Assembly (NCBI GenBank): GCA_018830465.1
Contig: JAHJSI010000005.1
Coordinates: forward strand, 1-18,826
Source of the DNA: Patescibacteria group bacterium
GTDB lineage: Bacteria; Patescibacteriota; Patescibacteriia; UBA2169
Direction of reading: 5' to 3'
DNA length: 18,826 bases
This document shows, piece after piece, positions 1 through 5,695 of this stretch (its first letter is position 1; each line of letters opens with the position of its first letter). The notes under the pieces are model-generated. The model ran no database searches and was not told the DNA's origin. It saw nothing but the letters and a program-made list of their open reading frames with translations. Position numbers and translations under genes: made by a program.

Positions 1-21
1 GGTCGACCTCTGGCCGACAAA
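1..21 (+). repeat. Right half of a PLAxK palindromic coding element at the window edge
   Basis: Bases 1-21 encode GRPLADK. The run CGACCTCTGGC is identical to the right half of the element in rplW (4115-4125), where it encodes RPLA of QRPLAEK in the same frame. The left half would lie before base 1, so this copy is recognised from one side only. Confidence 0.5.
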
Positions 22-306
22 CGAAAAAATAATATACAAGTATATAATTACGAAGGATTATGGTCTTTGTTCGCTGAAGGAGAATTCAATACAGTGTTTG
101 CTTATGATGAGTCAATCATGAAAAAGAAGATAAAAGCAATCTCAGTTCAAGAATCCCAGATCTCGCGCACTAGATTTGATGTAGCCGCGAAATCACTAGC
201 TCGCTTGCGCGCGACAATTGTTCCAGAACAGGCGCTTGTTGGGTATGGAGCAAAAGCGCCTAAGCTAGGAAAGTATTTTGAGTTATTTAATCTTACTTCA
301 ATATAA
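1..306 (+). CDS. Partial CDS (3' end), possible PIG-L/LmbE-family deacetylase C-terminus
   Basis: The frame is open from the first base and ends at TAA 304-306, so the 5' part lies outside the window and about 101 residues are visible. The segment around KKKIKAISVQESQISRTRF, followed by AAKSLARLRA and ending KYFELF, resembles the C-terminus of PIG-L/LmbE N-acetylglucosaminyl deacetylases, where a KxxAlxxxxSQ helix is followed by a region ending in a (E)xF motif. The metal-binding N-terminal motifs are not in the window, so the family call is tentative. The first seven codons (GRPLADK) match the right half of the palindromic coding element found in rplW, rplC and rplX. The next gene starts about 30 bases downstream, so the two may be co-transcribed. 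Confidence 0.5.
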   Translation, partial: GRPLADKRKNNIQVYNYEGLWSLFAEGEFNTVFAYDESIMKKKIKAISVQESQISRTRFDVAAKSLARLRATIVPEQALVGYGAKAPKLGKYFELFNLTSI

Positions 307-324
307 ATATAATTGATTACAATT

Positions 325-330
325 AGGTGG
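325..330 (+). promoter_or_regulatory. Shine-Dalgarno-like AGGTGG, decides the start at 336
   Basis: AGGTGG lies 5 bases before ATG 336. A GTG at 327 in the same frame overlaps the motif itself and is therefore a less likely start. It is one of only three convincing Shine-Dalgarno sequences in the window. Confidence 0.6.
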
Positions 331-335
331 AATTT

Positions 336-722
336 ATGAAACAAATAATTAATAAAGTATTTGATCTTATAGATAAAACAGGGGACAGATGCATTATTTT
401 GTCAGAAGACAGCGATAATGCCTATGCAATCATGTCATTGCAGGAATATGAGCGCTTGGCTCTTGGCAATTCAGACTTAATTGACTTGACAGAAGACCAA
501 TTTTTAGATAAAATCAATCGCGACATTGCAGTGTGGAAAAGCCAACAAAATAAAGAGGATGATGATAATCTTATTACTGATGAACTAGATAAAAATGATG
601 AATATAATGATGAAGATATAGGTATGGATTTTGATAATAATTTGGCTAATACTAGCCAAAATTATAACTGGAAAAAAGAAGAAATAGAAGAAGAAGATCC
701 TTATTATTTTGAAAAAGTATAA
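336..722 (+). CDS. Small acidic protein with Phd/YefM-like N-terminus
   Basis: This is a 128-residue protein. Residues about 1-45 (KTGDRCIILSEDSDNAYAIM then SLQEYERL) have the pattern of Phd/YefM-type antitoxins and related DNA-binding folds, in which a short beta hairpin precedes an xxSxxEYExL helix. From about residue 65 onward the chain is very rich in Asp, Glu and Asn and is probably disordered. ATG 336 is chosen over GTG 327 because AGGTGG sits at the right distance. No partner toxin gene is adjacent: upstream is the partial gene ending at 306, and downstream is tuf with its own promoter. The antitoxin-like resemblance is from pattern only. It could equally be a lineage-specific protein of unknown role. 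Confidence 0.75.
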   Translation: MKQIINKVFDLIDKTGDRCIILSEDSDNAYAIMSLQEYERLALGNSDLIDLTEDQFLDKINRDIAVWKSQQNKEDDDNLITDELDKNDEYNDEDIGMDFDNNLANTSQNYNWKKEEIEEEDPYYFEKV

Positions 723-730
723 ATACATAC

Positions 731-758
731 TTGCATTATTTCTATTTTTTGTTATAAT
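731..758 (+). promoter_or_regulatory. Sigma-70-type promoter of the tuf/S10 operon
   Basis: TTGCAT (731-736), a 16-base spacer, then TATAAT (753-758) preceded by TGT, which makes an extended -10. Transcription would start near 765 and leave a leader of about 33 bases before tuf at 798. That leader is AT-rich and contains no Shine-Dalgarno motif. It is the best-placed promoter for the whole ribosomal protein cluster. Confidence 0.75.
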
Positions 759-797
759 TTTTAAGTTATAAATTAATATTTAAAGAAAAAAATTAAT

Positions 798-1988
798 ATG
801 GCAGAAGAATTCAAACGATCAAAACCACATCTTAATGTGGGAACCATTGGCCACGTTGACCATGGTAAAACAACCCTTACAGCAGCAATGCTTAAAGTAT
901 TAGCTGCAAAGGGATTAGCAGCTGTTGAGAAAACAGTTGAAGAAATTGACAATTCTCCAGAAGAAAGAGAGCGTGGCATTACTATTGCTACAGCTCATGT
1001 TGAATATGAGTCAGAAAAGCGGCATTACGCGCACGTTGATTGTCCAGGACACGCTGATTATGTAAAGAACATGATTACAGGAGCTGCCCAGATGGATGGC
1101 GCGATTTTAGTTGTATCAGCAACTGACGGGCCTATGCCCCAGACAAGAGAGCACATCTTGCTTGCTAGACAAGTTGGCGTGCCTTATATTGTTGTATTTA
1201 TCAACAAAGTTGATCAAGTGTCAGACCCTGAATTAATTGATCTTGTTGAAGAGGAAATTCGCGATCTTCTAAAGAAGTATGAATTTCCAGGAGATGATAC
1301 AGCTATTATCCGCGGAAGCGCGCTTAAAGCGCTTGAAAATCCGACTGATGAGGCAGCTTCAAAGCCGATTATGGATTTGATTACGGCGCTGGATGAAAAA
1401 ATTCCAGAGCCAGTTCGAGACACTGAAAAGCCATATTTGATGCCTATTGAAGATATTTTCTCAATTGAAGGAAGAGGAACAGTTGTAACTGGAAGAATTG
1501 AGAGAGGAATTGTGAAAGTAAACGAAGAAATTGAAATTGTTGGAATTAAAGACACGACAAAAACCGTTGTCACTGGCATTGAAATGTTCAACAAGAGTTT
1601 AAAGGAAGGAAGAGCAGGAGACAACGCTGGAATCCTGTTGCGCGGAACAAAGAAAGAAGATGTTGAAAGAGGACAAGTTCTTGCAAAGCCAGGAACAATT
1701 ACTCCACACACTGAATTTGAAGCTCAAACATATGTGCTTTCAAAAGAAGAAGGCGGAAGACATACTCCATTTTTCAAGGGCTATAAGCCGCAGTTTTATA
1801 TCAGAACAACTGACGTAACTGGAGAGGTAGAGCTGCCAGAAGGAACAGAAATGGTTATGCCTGGAGACGAGATTGGATTTAAAGTAAAACTTGGCGCGCC
1901 AGTTGCTCTTGAAGAGCAGCAAAGGTTCGCTATTAGAGAAGGCGGAAGAACAGTAGGAGCCGGAGTTGTGACGAAAATTATTAAATAA
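798..1988 (+). CDS. tuf: Elongation factor Tu
   Basis: This 396-residue GTPase delivers aminoacyl-tRNA to the ribosomal A site and has the usual family length. Visible motifs are the P-loop GHVDHGKT (residues 18-25), switch I with RERGITI, the G3 motif DCPGHADY, and NKVD (G4). Domains 2 and 3 follow, ending GVVTKIIK. The gene has its own extended -10 promoter (731-758) and starts the ribosomal cluster; fusA, rpsL and rpsG are not next to it. There is no Shine-Dalgarno motif before the ATG (AAAAATTAAT). A strong hairpin lies between its stop and rpsJ. Confidence 0.99.
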   Translation: MAEEFKRSKPHLNVGTIGHVDHGKTTLTAAMLKVLAAKGLAAVEKTVEEIDNSPEERERGITIATAHVEYESEKRHYAHVDCPGHADYVKNMITGAAQMDGAILVVSATDGPMPQTREHILLARQVGVPYIVVFINKVDQVSDPELIDLVEEEIRDLLKKYEFPGDDTAIIRGSALKALENPTDEAASKPIMDLITALDEKIPEPVRDTEKPYLMPIEDIFSIEGRGTVVTGRIERGIVKVNEEIEIVGIKDTTKTVVTGIEMFNKSLKEGRAGDNAGILLRGTKKEDVERGQVLAKPGTITPHTEFEAQTYVLSKEEGGRHTPFFKGYKPQFYIRTTDVTGEVELPEGTEMVMPGDEIGFKVKLGAPVALEEQQRFAIREGGRTVGAGVVTKIIK

Positions 1989-1997
1989 TGTGTATTA

Positions 1998-2029
1998 GCA
2001 TAGGCACGCGCAATCGCGCGTGCCTATGC
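1998..2029 (+). promoter_or_regulatory. GC-rich perfect hairpin between tuf and rpsJ
   Basis: GCATAGGCACGCGC (1998-2011) and its exact reverse complement (2016-2029) form a 14-base-pair stem with a 4-base AATC loop. No T-run follows, so it is not a standard intrinsic terminator. It may act as a partial terminator, an mRNA-end stabiliser or processing signal that sets the tuf to rpsJ ratio, or be a palindromic repeat. Confidence 0.7.
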
Positions 2030-2046
2030 GATTGATAATAAAATAC

Positions 2047-2385
2047 ATGGCAGAAAAACAAGATCAAAAGGAAGTTGCACCAAAACAAAGGATTAGAATA
2101 AAAATTCGCGCCTATGATAGCAAGATCATTGACCAGTCAACACGCACTATTATTGATACTGCGTCTAGAAGCGGCGCTGAAATTTCTGGCCCAATTCCTT
2201 TGCCAACAGAAAAAACAAAATACACTGTTAACAAATCAACATTTGTGCACAAGAATGCTCGCGACCAATACGAGATGCGCGTGCACAAGAGATTAGTAGA
2301 TATTATTGATCCAACGCCAAAAACAGTAGATTCGCTAATGAACTTGAATCTTCCATCTGGCGTGGACATTGAGATAAAAATGTAG
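2047..2385 (+). CDS. rpsJ: 30S ribosomal protein S10 (uS10)
   Basis: A 112-residue head protein of the small subunit, which also acts as NusE in antitermination in other bacteria. The core runs from RIRIKIRAYDSKIIDQSTRT through GPIPLPTEKTKYTVNKSTFV to the terminal LPSGVDIEIKM, all typical of S10. The frame extends upstream to a GTG at 2020, but that would begin inside the tuf-rpsJ hairpin. ATG 2047 (MAEKQDQKE) is the natural start. It is separated from rplC by 180 bases, an unusually long gap for this cluster. Confidence 0.97.
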   Translation: MAEKQDQKEVAPKQRIRIKIRAYDSKIIDQSTRTIIDTASRSGAEISGPIPLPTEKTKYTVNKSTFVHKNARDQYEMRVHKRLVDIIDPTPKTVDSLMNLNLPSGVDIEIKM

Positions 2386-2394
2386 GTAGATAAT

Positions 2395-2442
2395 ATGCAT
2401 ACCAATGATGTCCTAAATAAGGTGACAGTTGGCACGGCATGA
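2395..2442 (+). CDS. Candidate 15-codon leader ORF A
   Basis: ATG 2395 to TGA 2440-2442 encodes MHTNDVLNKVTVGTA. It starts 10 bases after the rpsJ stop, in the same AATAATG-like context as many genes here. Its stop overlaps the start of the next mini-ORF as ATGA, the coupling arrangement used by real gene pairs in this window. The length is within chance expectation, so coding is only a suggestion from context. Confidence 0.25.
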   Translation: MHTNDVLNKVTVGTA

Positions 2443-2510
2443 TATCTATTTCAGGAGTTCAAACTTTTCTTAATAAATTAACTAAAAAATACGATTCATT
2501 AGAATTGTAG
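2439..2510 (+). CDS. Candidate 23-codon leader ORF B
   Basis: ATG 2439 to TAG 2508-2510 encodes 23 residues starting MISISGVQTFLNKLTKKYDS. It overlaps ORF A by ATGA (2439-2442) and spans the 5' arm (2460-2470) of the long-range stem ahead of rplC. Ribosomes on it would open that stem. It has no recognisable homology and could be a chance ORF. Confidence 0.25.
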   Translation: MISISGVQTFLNKLTKKYDSLEL

Positions 2511-2565
2511 ACAGTTGCGTGTTTAGAAAAGTTTGGGCCTCTATGGTTCAAATTTTTAATTTTTT
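2460..2565 (+). promoter_or_regulatory. Attenuator-like alternative hairpins ahead of rplC
   Basis: CAAACTTTTCT (2460-2470) is perfectly complementary to AGAAAAGTTTG (2525-2535), giving an 11-bp stem. The same 3' strand, 2527-2535, can instead pair with CAAATTTTT (2549-2557), giving a 9-bp stem with one G-U pair and a 13-base loop. That second stem is followed by T2560-2565 directly before the rplC ATG. The two stems exclude each other, as in transcription attenuators. Function is inferred from structure only. Confidence 0.45.
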
Positions 2566-3330
2566 ATGAAAATACTTTTAGGAAAAAAACTTAATATGAC
2601 GCAGATTTACGCGGAAGATGGAAGCGTTGTTCCTGTCACCGCTGTAAAAGTTGGCAATGGTGTCGTGGTTCAGATTAAGAATGAAAAAAAACAAGGTTAT
2701 AACGCTGTTCAGTTAGGTTTTTCCGAAGGAAGCCAGCCAAAGGCTGGCCATCCTCTGGCTGGCAAGCATGTAAGCAAGTCTGTGGCAGGGCATCTAAAGG
2801 GTTTAGTAGATGGTCCAGTAAAATTAATAGAAATGCGCGTTGAAAATGTTGAAAAATTTGAAAAAGGACAAAAGTTTGGATTAGACAGTTTTGAGAAGGG
2901 CGAGAAGGTTTCTGTTTCAGGATTAACAAAAGGACAAGGTTTTGCTGGAGTTATAAAGCGTCATAATTTTTCAGGAGCTGACGCGTCACATGGAACAAAG
3001 CATCACGAAAGATCTCCTGGATCAATTGGCGCGACAGATCCTGCAAGGGTATTTCCTGGAAAGAAAATGGCTGGGCATATGGGAAACGTTCGCGCGACAG
3101 TTAAAAATTTAGAAATTGCGGAAATTGACAAAGAAAACGGAATTATTAAAATTAAAGGCGCTGTTCCCGGAGCAAGAAATGGTTTAGTTGAAATTCGCGG
3201 GGAAGGAGATATGTCCGCCCAAGGCGGATCCGCCTTGGGCGGAAAAGCTGTTGAATCAGAAAACAAAGAAGTAAAAAAAGATGATAAAGATGACAAAAAG
3301 GATGTTTCAAAGATGCAAGATGATAAATAA
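2566..3330 (+). CDS. rplC: 50S ribosomal protein L3 (uL3) with two in-frame palindromic insertions
   Basis: A 254-residue protein that binds 23S rRNA early in assembly and reaches toward the peptidyl transferase centre. The start MKILLGKKLNMTQIY and the centre VTKGQGFAGVIKRHNF-like segment (SVSGLTKGQGFAGVIKRHNF), then HERSPGSIGA and MAGHMG, are L3 signatures. Residues 57-67 (QPKAGHPLAGK) are an in-frame palindromic insert in the loop after AVQLGF. Residues 217-226 (SAQGGSALGG) are a second, different palindrome just after the conserved core. A Lys/Asp-rich tail of about 25 residues follows. The 180-base upstream gap has attenuator-like structure. There is no Shine-Dalgarno motif. Confidence 0.98.
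   Translation: MKILLGKKLNMTQIYAEDGSVVPVTAVKVGNGVVVQIKNEKKQGYNAVQLGFSEGSQPKAGHPLAGKHVSKSVAGHLKGLVDGPVKLIEMRVENVEKFEKGQKFGLDSFEKGEKVSVSGLTKGQGFAGVIKRHNFSGADASHGTKHHERSPGSIGATDPARVFPGKKMAGHMGNVRATVKNLEIAEIDKENGIIKIKGAVPGARNGLVEIRGEGDMSAQGGSALGGKAVESENKEVKKDDKDDKKDVSKMQDDK
2732..2763 (+). repeat. Family 1 palindromic coding element in rplC
   Basis: A 32-base inverted repeat with 14 of 16 base pairs matching, centred between 2747 and 2748. The left half contains CCAGCC, AAA, GGCTGG, itself a hairpin, and is identical to the rplX copy. It encodes QPKAGHPLAGK in the same frame as the rplW and rplX copies. Confidence 0.85.
3214..3243 (+). repeat. Family 2 perfect 30-base palindrome in rplC
   Basis: A perfect palindrome of two 15-base halves: TCCGCC, CAA, GGCGGA, then TCCGCC, TTG, GGCGGA. 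Each half is also a hairpin with a 6-base stem and a 3-base loop. It encodes SAQGGSALGG in frame, at the junction between the L3 core and its charged tail. Confidence 0.9.
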
Positions 3331-3333
3331 TGT

Positions 3334-3966
3334 ATGCCTAAAGTAAAAACATACAATTTAGAAGGTGTGGAAACTGGTGTTGTGGATTTGGATGATAAGG
3401 TATTCAATGAGAGCGCAAAGTCAGAATTGATTTGGCAGGTGGTTCGAGTTGCTCAAGCGAATAAGCGCCAGCCATTAGCGCACACTAAAGATCGGGGAGA
3501 TGTTCGCGGCGGCGGAAAAAAGCCATGGAGACAAAAAGGAACAGGAAGAGCTCGTCATGGCTCTATCCGTTCACCATTATGGAAAGGCGGGGGAGTTACT
3601 TTCGGTCCTCTTAAAGAAAATGTTACAAAACTTTCAATTCCATCAAAAATGAAGAAAAAGGCCTTGCGCGCTGTTGTTTCTGATCGCGTTAAAGATGAAA
3701 AGTTTATTGTTATTGATGATTTAGGAAAAATAGAAAAGCCGTCAACTAAAAAAATGGCAGAGTTTTTGAAAAAATTAAAGATTGCCTCAAGGAAAGTATT
3801 GTTTATTTCAGATAAAGGTCTGGAAAAAACAATATTGTCTTTAAGAAATCTGTCAAAGACAAAATCAATCCGTCTGGAAAATATAAATATTTTAGATTTA
3901 ATGGGTTCTTCCGTGATTATCATAGCTAAGGATTCAATTAAGAAATTAGAAAAGCAGATGTCATAA
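3334..3966 (+). CDS. rplD: 50S ribosomal protein L4 (uL4)
   Basis: A 210-residue protein that lines the polypeptide exit tunnel and, in gammaproteobacteria, autoregulates the S10 operon. The long basic loop HTKDRGDVRGGGKKPWRQKG, then GTGRARHGSIRSPLWKGGGV, is diagnostic of L4. The C-terminal globular part ends KLEKQMS, close to the normal family length. It starts three bases after the rplC stop and four bases separate it from rplW. If the structure ahead of rplC is regulatory, L4 is a candidate ligand by analogy, but nothing in the sequence shows that. Confidence 0.98.
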   Translation: MPKVKTYNLEGVETGVVDLDDKVFNESAKSELIWQVVRVAQANKRQPLAHTKDRGDVRGGGKKPWRQKGTGRARHGSIRSPLWKGGGVTFGPLKENVTKLSIPSKMKKKALRAVVSDRVKDEKFIVIDDLGKIEKPSTKKMAEFLKKLKIASRKVLFISDKGLEKTILSLRNLSKTKSIRLENINILDLMGSSVIIIAKDSIKKLEKQMS

Positions 3967-3970
3967 TAGT

Positions 3971-4507
3971 ATGTTGAAATTTTTGAAAAATCCATTTGGC
4001 AAAAAAGAGGAAAATACGCAAAGAAAAACAGCTGATAAAGAGCTAGTGGATGTTAAAGATACAAATCAGCCAAAGGCTGGTCAGCGCCCCGTCGCTAAAG
4101 CTATGGAGCGTCAGCGACCTCTGGCTGAGAAAAAAGAGCATACTTCTGGAAAAGACAAGAGTACGCCGAAAGAAAAACCCGCGCAAGGCGGACCTTCCAA
4201 GCATAAAGAAGAAAAAAAGCTTGAGGCAGGTTATGGAATTATTTTAAAGCCCCATGCAACAGAAAAGACAGCTGCATCAGGATCTTTTGACACTTATTCA
4301 TTTATTGTCGCGAGAAGAGCGAATAAGATTGAGATTAAAAAAGCATTTTGGAGAATGTATGGAATTAAGCCGACAGGAATACGGGTTATTAACATGTCAG
4401 CCAAAAAAGTTAATTTTAAACGTCAGGCCGGAGTAAAGCCCGCGTGGAAGAAAGCATATATCCGAGTTCCAAAGGACAGTAATATTTCAGTTTACGAAGG
4501 AGTATAA
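3971..4507 (+). CDS. rplW: 50S ribosomal protein L23 (uL23) with long N-terminal extension carrying palindromic elements
   Basis: The conserved L23 domain starts near residue 84 (GYGIILKPHATEKTAASGSF) and runs through NKIEIKKAFWRMYGIKPTGI to the C-terminus. The total of 178 residues is nearly twice the usual 95-100. The extra 83 residues are Lys/Glu-rich low complexity. They carry a composite family 1 element (residues 33-54, QPKAGQRP, VAKAMER, QRPLAEK) and a half copy of family 2 (residues 70-74, PAQGG). L23 forms the exit-tunnel docking site for trigger factor and SRP. The extension lies at the N-terminus, so the inserts avoid the rRNA-binding core. The last codons supply the AAGGAG ribosome binding site for rplB. 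Confidence 0.97.
   Translation: MLKFLKNPFGKKEENTQRKTADKELVDVKDTNQPKAGQRPVAKAMERQRPLAEKKEHTSGKDKSTPKEKPAQGGPSKHKEEKKLEAGYGIILKPHATEKTAASGSFDTYSFIVARRANKIEIKKAFWRMYGIKPTGIRVINMSAKKVNFKRQAGVKPAWKKAYIRVPKDSNISVYEGV
4067..4132 (+). repeat. Composite family 1 palindromic element in rplW
   Basis: The left half CAGCCAAAGGCTGG (4067-4080) is identical to the rplC and rplX copies. The right half (4111-4129) encodes QRPLAE. Between them TCAGCG occurs at 4081-4086 and again at 4111-4116, exactly 30 bases apart. This suggests a 10-codon segment (QRPVAKAMER) was added inside an ancestral QPKAGQRPLAEK element. Confidence 0.75.
4179..4192 (+). repeat. Half copy of family 2 element in rplW
   Basis: CCGCGCAAGGCGGA matches 13 of 14 bases of the left half of the rplC family 2 palindrome (3215-3228) and is read in the same frame (AQGG). 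The right half is absent or too decayed to recognise. Confidence 0.45.
4497..4502 (+). promoter_or_regulatory. Shine-Dalgarno AAGGAG of rplB
   Basis: AAGGAG lies 7 bases before the rplB ATG (4510) and is formed by the last codons of rplW. It shows that the anti-Shine-Dalgarno interaction is in use here, although most genes lack such a motif. Confidence 0.75.
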
Positions 4508-4509
4508 TT

Positions 4510-5346
4510 ATGCCTATAAAGCGATACAAACCAACAACAGCAGGAAGACGGGGAGCGTCTGTGCTTAAGCGTGAAAAACAAGGTGAACAGAATCGAGCGC
4601 GCAAATTAATTCAGAAGATTCAATATAAGGCGGGAAGAAATAATTCTGGAAAAATTTCAGTGCGGCACAAAGGCAATAGGCCAAAACGCGCGTATAGGAT
4701 TATTGATTTTCTAAATCCGATTGAAGACAAAAAAGCAGAAGTAATTGGAATTCAATATGATCCAAACAGAAGCGCTGATATTGCGTTGATAAAATACGAA
4801 GATGGAAGTTTAGCATATAATTTAGCAGTAAATGATTTAAAAGTTGGCGATATTGTAGAAACAAGCAGAGAAAGAGTTTTAGATATTCAGCCGGGAAACA
4901 GGATGATAATGAAAAATATTCCAGCTGGAATTACTATCTGTAATATTGAATTAAGTCCAAAATCAAAAGCATCAGTTGTTAGAAGCGCTGGATCGAATGC
5001 AACAGTTTTATCAAGCGAAGCTGGATTTGTGCAAGTAAAGATGCCTTCAAGCGAGATAAGAAAGTTCAATCAAAATTGCTTGGCAACAATAGGACAAGTA
5101 AGCAACACAGATTGGAATCTTATACGTTTAGGAAAAGCAGGCAGAATGCGCCTTAGAGGAGTGCGCCCAACAGTTCGCGGCAAGGCAATGAATCCAGTTG
5201 ATCACCCTCATGGAGGAGGAGAAGGAAGATCGCCAATTGGAATGAAACATCCAAAAACTCCTTGGGGCAAGCCTGCTTTAGGTGTTCTGACTAGATCAAA
5301 AAACAAAGCATCTAATACTTTAATTATAAGACGTAGAAAGAAATAA
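4510..5346 (+). CDS. rplB: 50S ribosomal protein L2 (uL2)
   Basis: A 278-residue core 23S-binding protein needed for subunit association and peptidyl transferase activity. The start MPIKRYKPTTAGRR matches the family. KISVRHKGNRPKRAYRIIDF is the conserved N-terminal segment, and VDHPHGGGEGRSPIG near residues 229-243 contains the conserved histidine region close to the catalytic centre. It ends NTLIIRRRKK at normal length. This gene has one of the few clear Shine-Dalgarno motifs in the cluster. One base separates it from rpsS. Confidence 0.99.
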   Translation: MPIKRYKPTTAGRRGASVLKREKQGEQNRARKLIQKIQYKAGRNNSGKISVRHKGNRPKRAYRIIDFLNPIEDKKAEVIGIQYDPNRSADIALIKYEDGSLAYNLAVNDLKVGDIVETSRERVLDIQPGNRMIMKNIPAGITICNIELSPKSKASVVRSAGSNATVLSSEAGFVQVKMPSSEIRKFNQNCLATIGQVSNTDWNLIRLGKAGRMRLRGVRPTVRGKAMNPVDHPHGGGEGRSPIGMKHPKTPWGKPALGVLTRSKNKASNTLIIRRRKK

Positions 5347-5347
5347 T

Positions 5348-5686
5348 ATGCCAAGAAGTATTAAAAAAGGACCATTTTTAGACGAAAGACTGCTTGCAAA
5401 AGTAGCTAAGCTTGGAAATGATAAAAAAACTGTTATTAAAACATGGTCAAGACGCGCGACAATTACTCCTGAAATGGTTGGATATAAATTCGGCGTGCAT
5501 AATGGAAAACAGCATACAGAAGTATTTGTTATTGAAAACATGGTTGGGCATAAGCTTGGAGAATTTTCTCCAACAAGAAAGTTTGTTAGACATGGCGGTA
5601 GAATGCAAAGAGAGCAAGAGCAAGCAGATTCTCAGAAAGAAACTGACGCGGCAAAATCAGAAAAAGCAGCTGAAGAGACTAAATAA
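5348..5686 (+). CDS. rpsS: 30S ribosomal protein S19 (uS19)
   Basis: A 112-residue head protein that contacts S13 and the A-site finger. PRSIKKGPFLDERLLAKV at the start and KTWSRRATITPEMVGYKFGV, then GHKLGEFSPTRKF, are S19 signatures. The usual length is about 90, and the extra 20 or so residues are a Glu/Gln/Lys-rich tail (QEQADSQKETDAAKSEKAAE), like the charged tails on L3, L22 and S5 in this window. It follows rplB after one base. Confidence 0.98.
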   Translation: MPRSIKKGPFLDERLLAKVAKLGNDKKTVIKTWSRRATITPEMVGYKFGVHNGKQHTEVFVIENMVGHKLGEFSPTRKFVRHGGRMQREQEQADSQKETDAAKSEKAAEETK

Positions 5687-5695
5687 TAAATTATT

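Noticed and set aside
1214..1711. 165-codon antisense ORF opposite tuf, and other long opposite-frame ORFs in the cluster
   Set aside because: They lie wholly within strongly conserved genes and their translations show no recognisable protein features.
2020..2046. Upstream GTG start extending rpsJ by nine codons
   Set aside because: It would begin inside the tuf-rpsJ hairpin and adds residues not seen in S10; ATG 2047 fits the family.
2429..2450. TTGGCACG looks like a sigma-54 -24 element
   Set aside because: No GC dinucleotide of a -12 element occurs at the required distance (TATCT is found instead).
2545..2554. GGTTCAAAT resembles a tRNA T-arm in the rpsJ-rplC gap
   Set aside because: No matching T-stem partner, acceptor stem, anticodon arm or CCA-proximal end; the rplC start codon follows within 12 bases.
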